A stretch of 64,000 bases of DNA from Sinisalibacter lacisalsi (GCF_014640115.1 NZ_BMGI01000001.1:642501-706500), one strand, 5' to 3'; positions 15,911-25,552 are shown, numbered from the stretch's first letter. Notes: generated from the sequence alone by a model not told the origin. Numbers and translations: made by a program.

Positions 15911-17274
15911 ACCGGATCGATACGGATATCTGCATCATCGGTGCAGGCTCGGGCGGGCTGTCGGTGGCGGCCGGCGCGGCGCAGATGGGCGCGCGCGTGG
16001 TGCTGATCGAGGCGGGCGCGATGGGCGGCGATTGCCTGAACGCGGGCTGCGTGCCGTCGAAGGCGCTCTTGCATGCGGCCGCGTCGGACATGGGCTGGGA
16101 CGCCGCGCATGAGCATGTGCGCGCCACCATCGCAGCGATCGCCCCGCATGATTCGGTGGAGCGTTTCGAGGGGCTCGGGGTCAGGGTGATCAGGGGGTTC
16201 GCGCGTTTCTCCGGCCCGCGCGAGGTGACGGTGGACGGCACCACGGTGCGCGCGCGGCGGATCGTGATCGCCACCGGCTCACGCCCGCGCCTGCCCGATG
16301 TGCCGGGGCTGACCGAGGTGCCCCTCCTCACCAACGAGACGATCTTCGATCTCGCCGAACGGCCCGAGCCCCTGCTGATTCTCGGCGGTGGCCCGATCGG
16401 CATGGAAATGGCCCAGGCTCACCGCCGCCTTGGCTGCGATGTCACCGTGATCGAGCCGGCCTGCGTGCTTGGCCGCGACGATCCCGAGGCCGTCGCGCTT
16501 GTCACCGCTTCGCTCGAGGCGGAAGGCGTGGCCTTCGAGGAAGGCGCGGTTCCGGTGCGGGTGAGCGGCACGGATGGCGGAGTTGAGGTCGTGCTGGACG
16601 ATGGCCGCACGCTCACCGGCTCGCATCTTCTCGTCGCCACCGGCCGGGTCGCTTCCGTCGAGGAGCTGGACCTCGACAAGGCCGGCGTGGAGACGACGCC
16701 CGCCGGCGTGAAGGTCGACGCCCGGCTGCGCAGCAGCAACCGGCGCGTTTATGCGATCGGAGACGTGGCGGGGGGCATGCAGTTCACCCATGTTGCCGGC
16801 TACCAGGCCGGGGTGATCGTGCGGTCGATGCTGTTCGGCTTGCCCGCGAAGGCGCGCACGGCGCACATCCCGCGCGTGACCTATACCGCGCCCGAGCTTG
16901 CGCAAGTGGGTCTGACAGAGGCCGAGGCGCGCGCGGCACATGGTGCGGCGCTTGAGGTGGTGCGCGCCGATTTCGCCGGGAATGACCGCGCGGTGGCCAC
17001 GGAGAACACCGAGGGCTTCCTCAAGGTCATGATCCACAAGGGCCGCCCGGTGGGGGCCACGATGGTCGGGCCGGGGGCGGGTGAACAGATCACGCTCTGG
17101 GCGCTGGCGCTCTCCGCCCGGCTTAAGATGAGCGCCATTGCCGGGATGGTCGCGCCCTATCCGACGATGGCAGAAATTTCCAAACGAGCCGCTGGCACCT
17201 ATTTCTCGCCGCGCCTATTTGATAACCCGAATGTGAAACGTCTTGTTCGGGCCGTGCAAAGGTTCGTGCCCTGA
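15907..17274 (+). CDS. FAD-dependent disulfide oxidoreductase (mercuric-reductase-like)
   Basis: A 455-residue class I pyridine-nucleotide disulfide oxidoreductase. FAD motif CIIGAGSGGLSVAAG, redox pair GGDCLNAGCVPSK, NAD(P) motif LILGGGPIGMEMA, second FAD motif VYAIGDVAGG and the dimerisation domain are visible. The catalytic His-x-His-Pro-Thr motif of lipoamide dehydrogenases is altered to APYPTMAE, as in mercuric-reductase-like paralogues, and no N-terminal heavy-metal domain is present. So it is not the E3 of a dehydrogenase complex. Coupled to the TVP38 gene; natural substrate unknown. Confidence 0.88.
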   Translation: MNRIDTDICIIGAGSGGLSVAAGAAQMGARVVLIEAGAMGGDCLNAGCVPSKALLHAAASDMGWDAAHEHVRATIAAIAPHDSVERFEGLGVRVIRGFARFSGPREVTVDGTTVRARRIVIATGSRPRLPDVPGLTEVPLLTNETIFDLAERPEPLLILGGGPIGMEMAQAHRRLGCDVTVIEPACVLGRDDPEAVALVTASLEAEGVAFEEGAVPVRVSGTDGGVEVVLDDGRTLTGSHLLVATGRVASVEELDLDKAGVETTPAGVKVDARLRSSNRRVYAIGDVAGGMQFTHVAGYQAGVIVRSMLFGLPAKARTAHIPRVTYTAPELAQVGLTEAEARAAHGAALEVVRADFAGNDRAVATENTEGFLKVMIHKGRPVGATMVGPGAGEQITLWALALSARLKMSAIAGMVAPYPTMAEISKRAAGTYFSPRLFDNPNVKRLVRAVQRFVP

Positions 17275-17296
17275 GACGAGGCGCGCGGGGAGGCTG

Positions 17297-18691
17297 ATGA
17301 TCAATTCGCTTTCGGGCCGGTTCCTGATCCTGACCATCGCCTTCGTGATGGTCGCGGAGGTGCTGATCTTCGTGCCGTCCGTCGCGCGGTTCCGCGAGGA
17401 TTACCTGCGCACCCGGCTCGAACGCGCCCAGATCGCCTCGCTGGTGCTGCTTGCGGATGACATGATCGACCAGGGGCTCGAGCAGGAACTGTTGCAGAAC
17501 GCCGAGGTGTTCAACGTGGTGTTGCTGCGCGACGAGGCGCGCGAACTTATGCTGTCGTCGCCCGTACCCGGCCCGGCGGTGGCGACCTTCGATCTGCGCG
17601 ATCCCGGTGCGATCGTTCTGATTCGGGATGCCATGAGCCGCCTCGTCAGCCCCGACGACGAGGTGATCCGGGTGATCGGTGACCCGGTGCGCGCGGGCGG
17701 GCTGGTGATCGAGGTGACGATGGCCTCCGGTCCGCTGCGCGCGGCGATGCTCGATTACGGCTGGCGCATCTTCCAATTGTCGCTGGTGATCTCGGTGATC
17801 ACGGCGGGGCTTCTTTTTCTCGCCGTGCGGGTGCTCTTCGTGCGCCCGGTCCGGAAGGTGGTCGGTGCGATGGCCTCCTATGCCCAGGCGCCGGAAGACG
17901 CCCGGCGGGTGCTCACCCCCTCGTCGCGCCTGCGCGAGCTGCGCGAGGCGGAGGAGGCGCTGCACGATCTCGAAACCCAGCTATCTTTGGCGTTGAAACA
18001 GAAGGATCGCCTCGCCCAGCTTGGCGGCGCTGTGGCCCGGATCAGCCACGATCTGCGCAATATCCTCACCACCACCCAGCTTTTCGCCGACCGGGTGGAG
18101 ATGAGCAATGACCCGATGGTGCAGCGCGCGCTGCCCAAGCTGATCGGTTCGATCAACCGCGCCGTCAATCTCACCGAGTCGACGCTGGCGTTCGGCCGCG
18201 CCGAGGAACCGGCGCCGCGGCTGACGCTGATCGCGGTGGCCGACGTGGTGAACGACGTGGTCGAAAGCGAGCGCATGGCGACCGGGGATCACGATATCTC
18301 CTATGCCGAGGACGTGCCGAAGGGCCTGACCCTGCGCGCCGACCCCGAGCAGCTCTACCGCATCCTGCGCAACCTCGTGCGCAACGCCCGCCAGGCGATC
18401 GAGGCAACCGGCGAGGCCGGCGAGATCATGGTTGCGGCCAAGGAAGAGGCGCAGGAATGGATCATCACCGTGACCGATACCGGCCCGGGCCTGCCGAAGA
18501 AGGCGCGCGAACTCCTGTTTCAGCCCTTCGCCGCGGGTGGGCGCAAGGGCGGAACCGGGCTCGGCCTCGCTATCGCCGCCGAGCTTGCGCGTGGCCACGG
18601 TGGGCGGCTGGAACTCCTGCGCACCGGTGAGGACGGCACGGTCTTCGCCATTTGCCTGCCGCGCGGTTTCGGCCTGGGCGAGGCGGAATAG
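17297..18691 (+). CDS. Sensor histidine kinase
   Basis: A 464-residue membrane kinase. TM helix 1 (about 8-30) and TM helix 2 (about 165-190) bound a periplasmic sensor region; a HAMP-like segment leads to the dimerisation box ARISHDLRNILTT with the phospho-His, then the N box NLVRNARQAIE, G1 DTGPGLP and G2 GGTGLGLAIA. ATG at 17297 follows GGGAGG; an upstream frame start overlaps the preceding gene. No response regulator is adjacent, so it is an orphan kinase. Confidence 0.9.
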   Translation: MINSLSGRFLILTIAFVMVAEVLIFVPSVARFREDYLRTRLERAQIASLVLLADDMIDQGLEQELLQNAEVFNVVLLRDEARELMLSSPVPGPAVATFDLRDPGAIVLIRDAMSRLVSPDDEVIRVIGDPVRAGGLVIEVTMASGPLRAAMLDYGWRIFQLSLVISVITAGLLFLAVRVLFVRPVRKVVGAMASYAQAPEDARRVLTPSSRLRELREAEEALHDLETQLSLALKQKDRLAQLGGAVARISHDLRNILTTTQLFADRVEMSNDPMVQRALPKLIGSINRAVNLTESTLAFGRAEEPAPRLTLIAVADVVNDVVESERMATGDHDISYAEDVPKGLTLRADPEQLYRILRNLVRNARQAIEATGEAGEIMVAAKEEAQEWIITVTDTGPGLPKKARELLFQPFAAGGRKGGTGLGLAIAAELARGHGGRLELLRTGEDGTVFAICLPRGFGLGEAE

Positions 18692-18746
18692 CTGCGGATT
18701 GCCCCTTGCAATGCCTGGGCTGGGCCGTTAAATCCCGCCTGTCCGC

Positions 18747-18823
18747 GCGCTGGTAGCTCAGTTGGATAGAGTACTTGACTACGAATCAAGGGGTCGGGGG
18801 TTCGAATCCTCCCCAGCGCGCCA
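18747..18823 (+). tRNA. tRNA-Arg(ACG)
   Basis: A 77-base cloverleaf: acceptor GCGCTGG/CCAGCGC, D arm with AGCTCAGTTGGATAGAG, anticodon stem CTTGA/TCAAG with loop CTACGAA (anticodon ACG), T arm GGGGG-TTCGAAT-CCTCC, discriminator G and an encoded CCA. ACG needs A34-to-inosine editing to read CGN codons. Confidence 0.97.
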
Positions 18824-19012
18824 CTTCCCCGCAAAATCCCCTCCTCCGCCTCGATCTCGGCAATCGCTTGGCCCCGCGCTGCGGTGATGCCGCGGGTTGA
18901 ACGGGGTCATTTCCACCGCCGGCCTGCACCTTTCGTAAAAAGAACGGCTTGGATCTCGATCAAGGTGACTGGGGATGGCTGCGTGTTAATATAGGTGCAA
19001 AGGGATAGGGCG

Positions 19013-19825
19013 ATGGAAGCCGAAGCCGTCTTTTGCGCCGCCTGTGGGTCGAAACTCGAGCCCGGTGCCAATTTCTGCACCGTGTGCGGTGCACCGCAAG
19101 GGCAGAACGCGGCGGTCGTCATGCCCGAGCCTGCGAAGGCGACTCGGCCATCGCCGCCCAGGGCCGCGCCCCCGAAATCACCTGTCCGGCCCCCTTCGCC
19201 GCTCAAGGCGCCCGCGCCGCCGCGCGCTGCCGCGAGGGCGACGCCCGCGCCGCACCGGGCCGACCCCGTTACGGCCCCGGCGGTTGCCGACGTACCTTTG
19301 CCGGAGAGAGCCCCCACCGCCGCAGCCGCGGCGGGCGGCGGCGTTGGCACGCTGGTGGCGAACATCTTCATCATGGCGCTCGCCTGGGCAGTGGCTTGGG
19401 CGCTCGCCGATTTTGTCAGCCAGATCGGGATCTTCGGGCTCGAAAACCTCTCCTACGATCTGGAGATCATGCGCCAGAATGCGGCGGGTGGTGTGATCGG
19501 CGGCGCTTTGGCGGGCTTTTCCCTTTCCCTCCTGTTTTTCGGAGCAACGGTCTGGGGCTGGTTGCGGATCGGGGTCACGATCGTGTTCTGGGTCCTGTCC
19601 GAGTTGTTCCTGGTGCGAAACTGGGACAGCCTGGGCATCGAGACGATCGAGGGTTTTCTCGTCATCATCGGCCTTTTCGGGCTGCTATACGGTTTGATCT
19701 TCGCGCTCCTGCTCGTCGGGCAAAAACCGGGCTGGGGGAATGTCGTCCGCGTGCCCGTGGCGGCGATCGCCCTCATGCTGGCGGCGGTGCTCGGCCGGTA
19801 TCTGCAATACGGTGCATTGGGCTAG
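19013..19825 (+). CDS. Zinc-ribbon membrane protein with Pro/Ala-rich linker
   Basis: A 270-residue protein. Residues about 8-30 form a CxxC...CxxC zinc ribbon (CAACGSKL…CTVCGAP); about 35-105 is a Pro/Ala/Arg-rich linker; about 110-270 holds four hydrophobic helices. The ribbon should face the cytoplasm. ATG at 19013 is preceded by AGGGATAGGG. A second zinc-ribbon protein of the same style (CxxCG…ACG) occurs 6.5 kb away at 25553, which suggests the two belong to one system. Convergent with the next gene, 24 bases apart. No function known to me. Confidence 0.75.
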   Translation: MEAEAVFCAACGSKLEPGANFCTVCGAPQGQNAAVVMPEPAKATRPSPPRAAPPKSPVRPPSPLKAPAPPRAAARATPAPHRADPVTAPAVADVPLPERAPTAAAAAGGGVGTLVANIFIMALAWAVAWALADFVSQIGIFGLENLSYDLEIMRQNAAGGVIGGALAGFSLSLLFFGATVWGWLRIGVTIVFWVLSELFLVRNWDSLGIETIEGFLVIIGLFGLLYGLIFALLLVGQKPGWGNVVRVPVAAIALMLAAVLGRYLQYGALG

Positions 19826-19849
19826 GCGCGGGCGCGCTCGGGGAATGCG

Positions 19850-20476
19850 TCAGCCTGCCGTGCGCGTGGTGCGGGCGAGTTGGTGGAGGGTTGCGCCGAG
19901 GACCGCCCCCCAGAACAACATGCCGATGACACCATTGGCAAAAAATTCCTGGTCGCTGAGTCCGGCGCGAAAAACACTGGGATACATCGCCCACCGGCCC
20001 AGTTGCACGAGCGCGGCGAAGAGCAGCCCGGCGACCAGCCCGCCAGAGGGACGCAGCGCGGCGAACACCATTCCGAGCATGGCGCCGATCCAGAGGTGAT
20101 AGCCCCAGCCCGCGGCCAGCGCGATGGCGTGGGTGGAGGGCATCCCCGTCATGATCTGGCCGAAGACCGGCTGCACCCGGAACGGATCGAACGGCAGATC
20201 GAACAAGCTGCGCACCGCCACGCGGTAGAGGTTGTAGGCCAGGGTTGCCGCGAGCCCGGCCGCCAGCCCGGCAAGCAACCGGCCCGACCAGCGCGCGAGC
20301 AGGTCGGTCTGCCGCCTCAGCGTCAGAACGAGCGCTGCGGCAAGCCCGCCAAGAGGCAGGGCGAGGATCGAAACGGCATAGTCCAGCGGCATGCGCCCGA
20401 GGCCGATGCCCGCCAGCCCGAGGCCCAGCAGAAGCGCAAAAAGCGCGGCGAGGGCAAGAGTTGGTGCACGGGTCAC
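19850..20476 (-). CDS. Multi-pass membrane protein of unknown function
   Basis: A 208-residue protein with about six hydrophobic segments. A short conserved-looking stretch, GMPSTHAIALAAGWGYH, and YPSVFRAGLSD lie between helices; PSTHA recalls the PAP2 phosphatase motif but the other PAP2 motifs are missing, so that activity is not assigned. The GTG start overlaps the stop of the beta-propeller gene as GTGA, making a two-gene unit. It may be the membrane partner of the propeller protein. Confidence 0.7.
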   Translation of the reverse strand: MTRAPTLALAALFALLLGLGLAGIGLGRMPLDYAVSILALPLGGLAAALVLTLRRQTDLLARWSGRLLAGLAAGLAATLAYNLYRVAVRSLFDLPFDPFRVQPVFGQIMTGMPSTHAIALAAGWGYHLWIGAMLGMVFAALRPSGGLVAGLLFAALVQLGRWAMYPSVFRAGLSDQEFFANGVIGMLFWGAVLGATLHQLARTTRTAG

Positions 20477-21525
20477 TCGCGCCCTCCCTTCGGCTTCGTC
20501 GGATCGGCGGGAAACAGCGCGGTCGCTGTTGCGTCGATCCGGGTCAGGCCCTTGTCACTGCCGAGCCAGAGATTACCGAGACTGTCTTCCAGCATCGCTT
20601 TGAGTTCGAAACCCGAAAGCCCGTCGGCTCGGGCAAGGCGAAGGCTGCGTTCGGCAAGAACAACGGCAGCTCCGTCGAATTCGGTGCCGAACCAGAACTG
20701 GCCATGGCGATCCTCGAAGACCAGCCGAACCATGTCGGAGGCGAGGCCGTCGCGGGCGCCGATACAGCGCCACGAGTCCCGGTTGCCGGACCTGTCCGAC
20801 GCGCAAGCTCCACCCTGCTGGCCGAAGCCGGTAGCCAGCCAGATCCGGCCTTCGCGGTCCTGGGTGATGTGGTTCACGCGCAGGTGCGCAAGGCCGTCGT
20901 CGCGGCCGAGCGCCCGCCAGGTGCCGCCCGCCTCGACCAGCAGACCCCCGAGGCTGGCCGAGCTCAGGCCCACCCAGAGGCGCGCGCCCGCATCCTCGAA
21001 CAGGGCGAGAACTGCGCGTCCGGCTTGCCCATCGGGCATGTCGACAGGTGCGAGACCGGCGTTGGAAAGTGCCGCGAGCCCAGCTTCGCCGCCAACCAGA
21101 ATCCGGCCGTCTTGCGTTTCGACCAGCGCGGTTACAGGCCCGGGCGGCGCGGTGGGCGAAACCGCGATCCGCCACCAGTTCACACCGTCGAATCTTGCAA
21201 GCCCGGTGCGGTGGCCAACCCACAGCCGCCCGGCCCGGTCAATCAGCAGGGCCTTGACGTAGCCCATGTCCGGGGTGCCATCCGGCAGGGGCAGCACCGC
21301 GCCACTTTTCGGGTCGAGCAAGGCGAGGCCGTCGCGCCCCCCGGCCCAGATCTTCCCTGCATGTTCGGCAAGGGCGTTGACGTCATGCGGGGGGCGCAGG
21401 ATCGTCCAGCCTTGCCGGGGAGCGATCTCGCCTGAGGTGTGTGCGGGGCCAAGGCCCCACCATGCGATCGCCCCGAGCAGGACCAGCGCCAAGACCGATG
21501 CGCCGAGAAAAACAGGCCTGCCCAT
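20473..21525 (-). CDS. Membrane-anchored beta-propeller protein (two-component-regulator propeller repeats)
   Basis: A 350-residue protein with an N-terminal signal anchor (FLGASVLALVLLGAIAWW) followed by repeats of the form D..G.lWvG…GLarfdG (LLIDRAGRLWVGHRTGLARF, DSLGNLWLGSDKGL, DRHGQFWFGTEFDG), typical of the periplasmic sensor propellers of hybrid kinases. No kinase or output domain follows, so it is a free-standing extracytoplasmic propeller. ATG at 21525 lies directly before the anchor; no good Shine-Dalgarno is seen and the frame is open further upstream. Overlaps the following membrane-protein gene. Confidence 0.78.
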   Translation of the reverse strand: MGRPVFLGASVLALVLLGAIAWWGLGPAHTSGEIAPRQGWTILRPPHDVNALAEHAGKIWAGGRDGLALLDPKSGAVLPLPDGTPDMGYVKALLIDRAGRLWVGHRTGLARFDGVNWWRIAVSPTAPPGPVTALVETQDGRILVGGEAGLAALSNAGLAPVDMPDGQAGRAVLALFEDAGARLWVGLSSASLGGLLVEAGGTWRALGRDDGLAHLRVNHITQDREGRIWLATGFGQQGGACASDRSGNRDSWRCIGARDGLASDMVRLVFEDRHGQFWFGTEFDGAAVVLAERSLRLARADGLSGFELKAMLEDSLGNLWLGSDKGLTRIDATATALFPADPTKPKGGRE

Positions 21526-21692
21526 CGTTATGCCAATGCCATTCTTGCGCCCGCTGAGGCCATCCTGAACATGATGAAACAGCCAATCGCATCGGTAATT
21601 GATCCATATCATGCAAAAGCCACTCGATTTCTTGTCGAATGAGCGTCGTCGCCGGGAGCGGATCGTTGTGCCTCCGGCCCAGGGGAAGTCAG

Positions 21693-22730
21693 ATGCGCCC
21701 CGAGGATCTGGTTGGGCAATACGAAGATTTGAGGGCCTCCTACGAAGGGGGCGGGATGTCTCACGACGCATTCCTCGCCGAATGCGAGGGGCTGATGGCG
21801 TTGGACGAGGCCGGAACTTGGTGGGCCGTGGATGCCAGCGGTCAGCTTCTCCGCCACGACAGCGTATCCGACACATGGCAGCCCGGCCGTCTGAATGCCG
21901 GCGCCAGCGGGCCGTGGGCGGTGCGCGGAGGAGGCAAAGCGCCCGCGCCGGAAACCGGTTCCACCACCAGCCGTGAGCCTGCGCCGACTCGGCTGACAAC
22001 ATCGGCCAACGCACCGGCTTTCTCCTCGCTTTTCGACAAGGAATCGCTCACCAATATTGCGATCGTGTTCGGTGTGAGCCTGGTGATCTCCTGGCTTGGC
22101 TGGGGCTTGCTGATGATCCTGCCCGTCAGCATCAACGCGCTCATTCCGACGGGGGGCTGTTCCGGCTATGCCCCGAAAACCTTTGGCATGTATGTCTGCT
22201 CGGCCTTCGTCGGCCTCAGCGTCGTCTTCGGTTCGATCGTCCTGGCTATGGTGATGATCCTGCTGCGCAAGCCGATCACGGCCGTTATCAACAAGCTCAA
22301 TGCCACCGTTCCCCAGCAACATCGCTCGGTGATGCCGGCGATCGTGGCAGCCGTCTTTTTCGCGATCGTCTGGTCGGGATCGCATTACGACACGGGCTAT
22401 TCCGTCGGGATTGTTTCGCACCGGGCTTTCCCGGCGATCGTGGGTGTTCTCGTGCACCTGACGATCTTCTATGGCCCCACGGTGATGCAGCGTTTTCCGG
22501 CGGTGTTCGATGCCCGCGACCGGTTGTCGAAGCCGCTCCGATGGGTGTCGCTTTTTCTCATCCCAACCGGATTATCGCTGCTGCTGACGTTTCAGGAACG
22601 GGTTTCGAACGAGGCGTTCAAGCAGCAGTTCGTCGTGATCGTCGGGATGCTGGCGGCCTATGTGCTGCTCACTCCACGTCCCGGCGCGGCAGGCGACGCA
22701 CCGGCCACACCAGGGGGAGGGAGGCGATGA
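21693..22730 (+). CDS. Membrane protein with N-terminal Trp-rich module
   Basis: A 345-residue protein. The N-terminal 70 residues hold QYEDLRASYEGGGMSHDAFL, then AGTWWAVDASGQLLRHD and W-containing SDTWQPG: a short acidic helical pair followed by a WWxxD..GqxxxxD module that I associate, from memory, with membrane and zinc-ribbon proteins of Gram-positive and Chloroflexi genomes. A Pro/Thr linker follows, then five hydrophobic helices. ATG at 21693 has AGGGGAAG upstream. Its stop overlaps the next start (ATGA). First gene of the 21.7-30.1 kb run. Confidence 0.72.
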   Translation: MRPEDLVGQYEDLRASYEGGGMSHDAFLAECEGLMALDEAGTWWAVDASGQLLRHDSVSDTWQPGRLNAGASGPWAVRGGGKAPAPETGSTTSREPAPTRLTTSANAPAFSSLFDKESLTNIAIVFGVSLVISWLGWGLLMILPVSINALIPTGGCSGYAPKTFGMYVCSAFVGLSVVFGSIVLAMVMILLRKPITAVINKLNATVPQQHRSVMPAIVAAVFFAIVWSGSHYDTGYSVGIVSHRAFPAIVGVLVHLTIFYGPTVMQRFPAVFDARDRLSKPLRWVSLFLIPTGLSLLLTFQERVSNEAFKQQFVVIVGMLAAYVLLTPRPGAAGDAPATPGGGRR

Positions 22731-25519
22731 GGCCGCGGCGCACCCTGGCAAGGCCTTCTCGGCGCCTCGTCGCGCTCTTTCCGTTCGTGGCGGTTGCCGC
22801 TGTCGTGGCCCTCCTGCCCGAGGCAGGCTTGGCGCATGATTGCTCGGGGCCCGCCGATTGCGAGCAGACCGCCGGATACAACGCGGTGCTCTCCGTCGTG
22901 GGCGCGATTTCGGCCATCCTCGCCGGGGTTCTTGGTTCCAGCGTTGCGGGAGGCGCCCTGCCCGGCACGATTGCGGGCACCACGCCCCCACCCAAGACCC
23001 CCGGCGCCAGAGATGATGACCGCGCACCCACCTCGGACGGTTTCAACGAGCTGCCACCGGGCAGCGAGGGCTGGGTCGTCACCGATACCGATGACACGCA
23101 GCACATCTTCGAAACCGAGGAAGAGGCCAACCGCTATTACCAGCATCTCTTGCGCAAGGCCGAGGCCGAAGCCGAACAGGAGCGGATCAGGCAGATCGAG
23201 GGTGATTATCGCAGCGCGGCCGAACAGGTCGAGTTTCTGCGCTCGATCATTCAGGGGCTCAAGAATGCCGGGCGCGACCCGAGCGACCAGGTCCGTGAAA
23301 TGGAGCGCTATATCCGCGAGCGCGACAGGCTGCGGGGCGATGTCGGAAAGGCGGGCGGGAACACCGACTATACCCCGCGCGAGCGCGGGGCCTGGAAATT
23401 CGGCGAGCACGACGAATTCATCCGGCAGCAGCAAGACAGCCAGGACCGGCTCAAGACCATTCACAAGATGTCGGATGCCGTGGACCGGATGTGGGACAAG
23501 GGCATGGTCGGCGAGAACTCCAATCTGACCCGGAAGGTTCTCGACCGCCTCGACAGGATGAGCGACGAGATGGTGCGCAAGGGGGGGCGCGAGCCGACTT
23601 GGGATGAGATCAACGAACTCAAGCGGATCATCGAGCGTGATATGGATGCCACGCGCACGCGCCGCGAGTCGGACGAGACCAACTGGGTGACGGAGGGCGC
23701 GCAGGGCACCGCGCGCGAGGTGTTCACAGGTGTCGATGCCGATGGCAACACGTCCTACAAGGCGATGACGCTGCGCGGGATTCTTGCCGCAGGCACCGCC
23801 GGCAAATCCGAGATTGCCATGGAAGTCACCGAGAAGATGTATGGCGTCCATGATGATGTCATGGCCGGCAAGAGCGGCACCGAGGCGTTCGGCAACGCGG
23901 TCAAGCGGGTGCTGGTCGATGAAACCATCGGCCGCGTCGTCGAGGGCGGGATCAAGATCGGCGGAAAGGCGGGGGGCGAGCTCTACGAGCGCACCATCAA
24001 GGGCTCGAACCTCGACGACGCCCTGCGCAGCAAGGTCAAGAGCGCCGACGATTTTCTCAAGCGCGACGTGAAGGATATCCTGCGCGGCTCTGGTGACGAT
24101 GTTGCGGACGGGTTGGGCTCGCGCGTGCCACGTGTCGACGCGAGCGAGGCCGACGTGAGCCACGGCGGGCGCAGCTTCGAGCAGCGCAAGGCCGATTTCG
24201 AGGCCGGGCGCGCGCGGGGGGCCGAAAAGGTCAGTGATCTCGACGATGCGCTGGATTACCGCCGCAACAACCCCGACGCGCCGGATGCCGACGCAAGGGT
24301 TCGGGATGCGGTCGACAAGGTGCAGAAAGACAAGCACGCGATGCACGAGCTCAACAAGCGCGGCGGCCCCGATGCGCCGAGCGAAACCATCGCCGAGTTC
24401 AACAAGGAGCTGAAAACCTCCTACGAAACCGCGCATGATTCCGCCCGTCGCCGGATCGCGGACGAATATGGCGTGCCGATCGAGGACGTGAAGGTGGTGA
24501 AGGCCACTAATGCGCCCGGCGAGGTGGCCCCGGCCGATCCTCGCGGCTTTGCCCGCAAACCCGACCCCAGCGTGCGGACAGATGCCGCCGATTACCAACA
24601 GCGCCCGCCCGAAGCCGGTGTCGAGGTGCGCGGCGACAAGGCGAGCTTCGATCAGGACGTGACCTACCGGGTGCGCCAGGACGAGGTGATCGACCCGCGG
24701 ACCGGCAAGGTTCAGGAGGGGTTCGCCGACGTTCCGAAGACCGACAGCCAGCGGATCTACAACGAGGAATTCTACAAGGCTCGCCATGGCGGCGATCTGC
24801 CGACGAAGGTGAACCCCGAGACCGGCAAGCTCGAGGTGGATACCGACGCGGTGAACAAATACGCCAAGGACATGGACCAGGCCTGCACCGACCGGCTCGA
24901 CGCCGAGGCCTACGGCACCGGCGACCGTGATCTGAAAACCGCTGTCGACCCGCAACACCGAGGCCGCGACTTCGATGATGTCGAGGCCGTGGGCAAGACG
25001 ATGGAGCACAAGAACTACGAGTGGCAGAACGACGCGGCCAAGAACCGCGCCGACGCCAACGCGCTCGATGCGAAGGCGAATGCCCTCGAGGCAGAGGGGA
25101 GGGTGCAGGACGCTGCCGAAGTGCGGGCCGAAGCAGGTGACCTGCACGCCAAGGCCGAGGCGCAGATCGAAGAGGGTTACCGGCAGACCACCAAGCAGTT
25201 CAAGAACCAGCTCGAGGACCGCGTCGCCAAGCTGAACGAACAATATGGCCGCAAGGTCGCCGAGGTGCCGCCGCGGCTCGAAAAGGCCGTCGACATCATG
25301 CAGAATCCGAAGCTGACGCCTGCTGAAGTCGAGCTTGAACTCGCGAAGATGGGCTACACGCCGGACAAGGTGGTGCAGCAGATGTCGTCGAACCTGGAGT
25401 CGCTGCAGAAATTCAAGCCGCCTTCCGTGGTGGATCAGCCTGCCGGGCTCGATTTCGGCGAGCGGGCGGTGGAAGGGCTGCGCGGCGCTTCGAAATCCGG
25501 GCAGACACCGGGGGTGTGA
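22727..25519 (+). CDS. Large exported or membrane-anchored charged protein, function unknown
   Basis: A 930-residue protein beginning with a signal sequence (basic start, hydrophobic core 15-33, GLAHDCSG after it) and a second Ala/Gly-rich hydrophobic stretch near 48-75. The rest is hydrophilic and charged, rich in Asp/Lys/Arg/Ala, with probable coiled coil near 140-200 (YYQHLLRKAEAEAEQERIRQ) and 760-830 (KNRADANALDAKANALEAEG). PRTGKVQEGF and PETGKLEVD recall linker turns of large secreted proteins. Start has a strong GGGGGAGGGAGG. No enzymatic motif, toxin motif or repeat unit was recognised. Confidence 0.75.
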   Translation: MRPRRTLARPSRRLVALFPFVAVAAVVALLPEAGLAHDCSGPADCEQTAGYNAVLSVVGAISAILAGVLGSSVAGGALPGTIAGTTPPPKTPGARDDDRAPTSDGFNELPPGSEGWVVTDTDDTQHIFETEEEANRYYQHLLRKAEAEAEQERIRQIEGDYRSAAEQVEFLRSIIQGLKNAGRDPSDQVREMERYIRERDRLRGDVGKAGGNTDYTPRERGAWKFGEHDEFIRQQQDSQDRLKTIHKMSDAVDRMWDKGMVGENSNLTRKVLDRLDRMSDEMVRKGGREPTWDEINELKRIIERDMDATRTRRESDETNWVTEGAQGTAREVFTGVDADGNTSYKAMTLRGILAAGTAGKSEIAMEVTEKMYGVHDDVMAGKSGTEAFGNAVKRVLVDETIGRVVEGGIKIGGKAGGELYERTIKGSNLDDALRSKVKSADDFLKRDVKDILRGSGDDVADGLGSRVPRVDASEADVSHGGRSFEQRKADFEAGRARGAEKVSDLDDALDYRRNNPDAPDADARVRDAVDKVQKDKHAMHELNKRGGPDAPSETIAEFNKELKTSYETAHDSARRRIADEYGVPIEDVKVVKATNAPGEVAPADPRGFARKPDPSVRTDAADYQQRPPEAGVEVRGDKASFDQDVTYRVRQDEVIDPRTGKVQEGFADVPKTDSQRIYNEEFYKARHGGDLPTKVNPETGKLEVDTDAVNKYAKDMDQACTDRLDAEAYGTGDRDLKTAVDPQHRGRDFDDVEAVGKTMEHKNYEWQNDAAKNRADANALDAKANALEAEGRVQDAAEVRAEAGDLHAKAEAQIEEGYRQTTKQFKNQLEDRVAKLNEQYGRKVAEVPPRLEKAVDIMQNPKLTPAEVELELAKMGYTPDKVVQQMSSNLESLQKFKPPSVVDQPAGLDFGERAVEGLRGASKSGQTPGV

Positions 25520-25552
25520 GGCAATGCGCAACAAGGGAAAGCGAGGCCGACC

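Noticed and set aside
19850-20476. PAP2 phosphatase assignment for the six-helix protein
   Set aside because: Only a PSTHA-like fragment is present; the other phosphatase motifs (KxxxxxxRP and SRxxxxxHxxxD) are absent.
22727-25519. Polymorphic toxin with immunity gene
   Set aside because: No known toxin motif at the C terminus and no small immunity-like gene directly after it.
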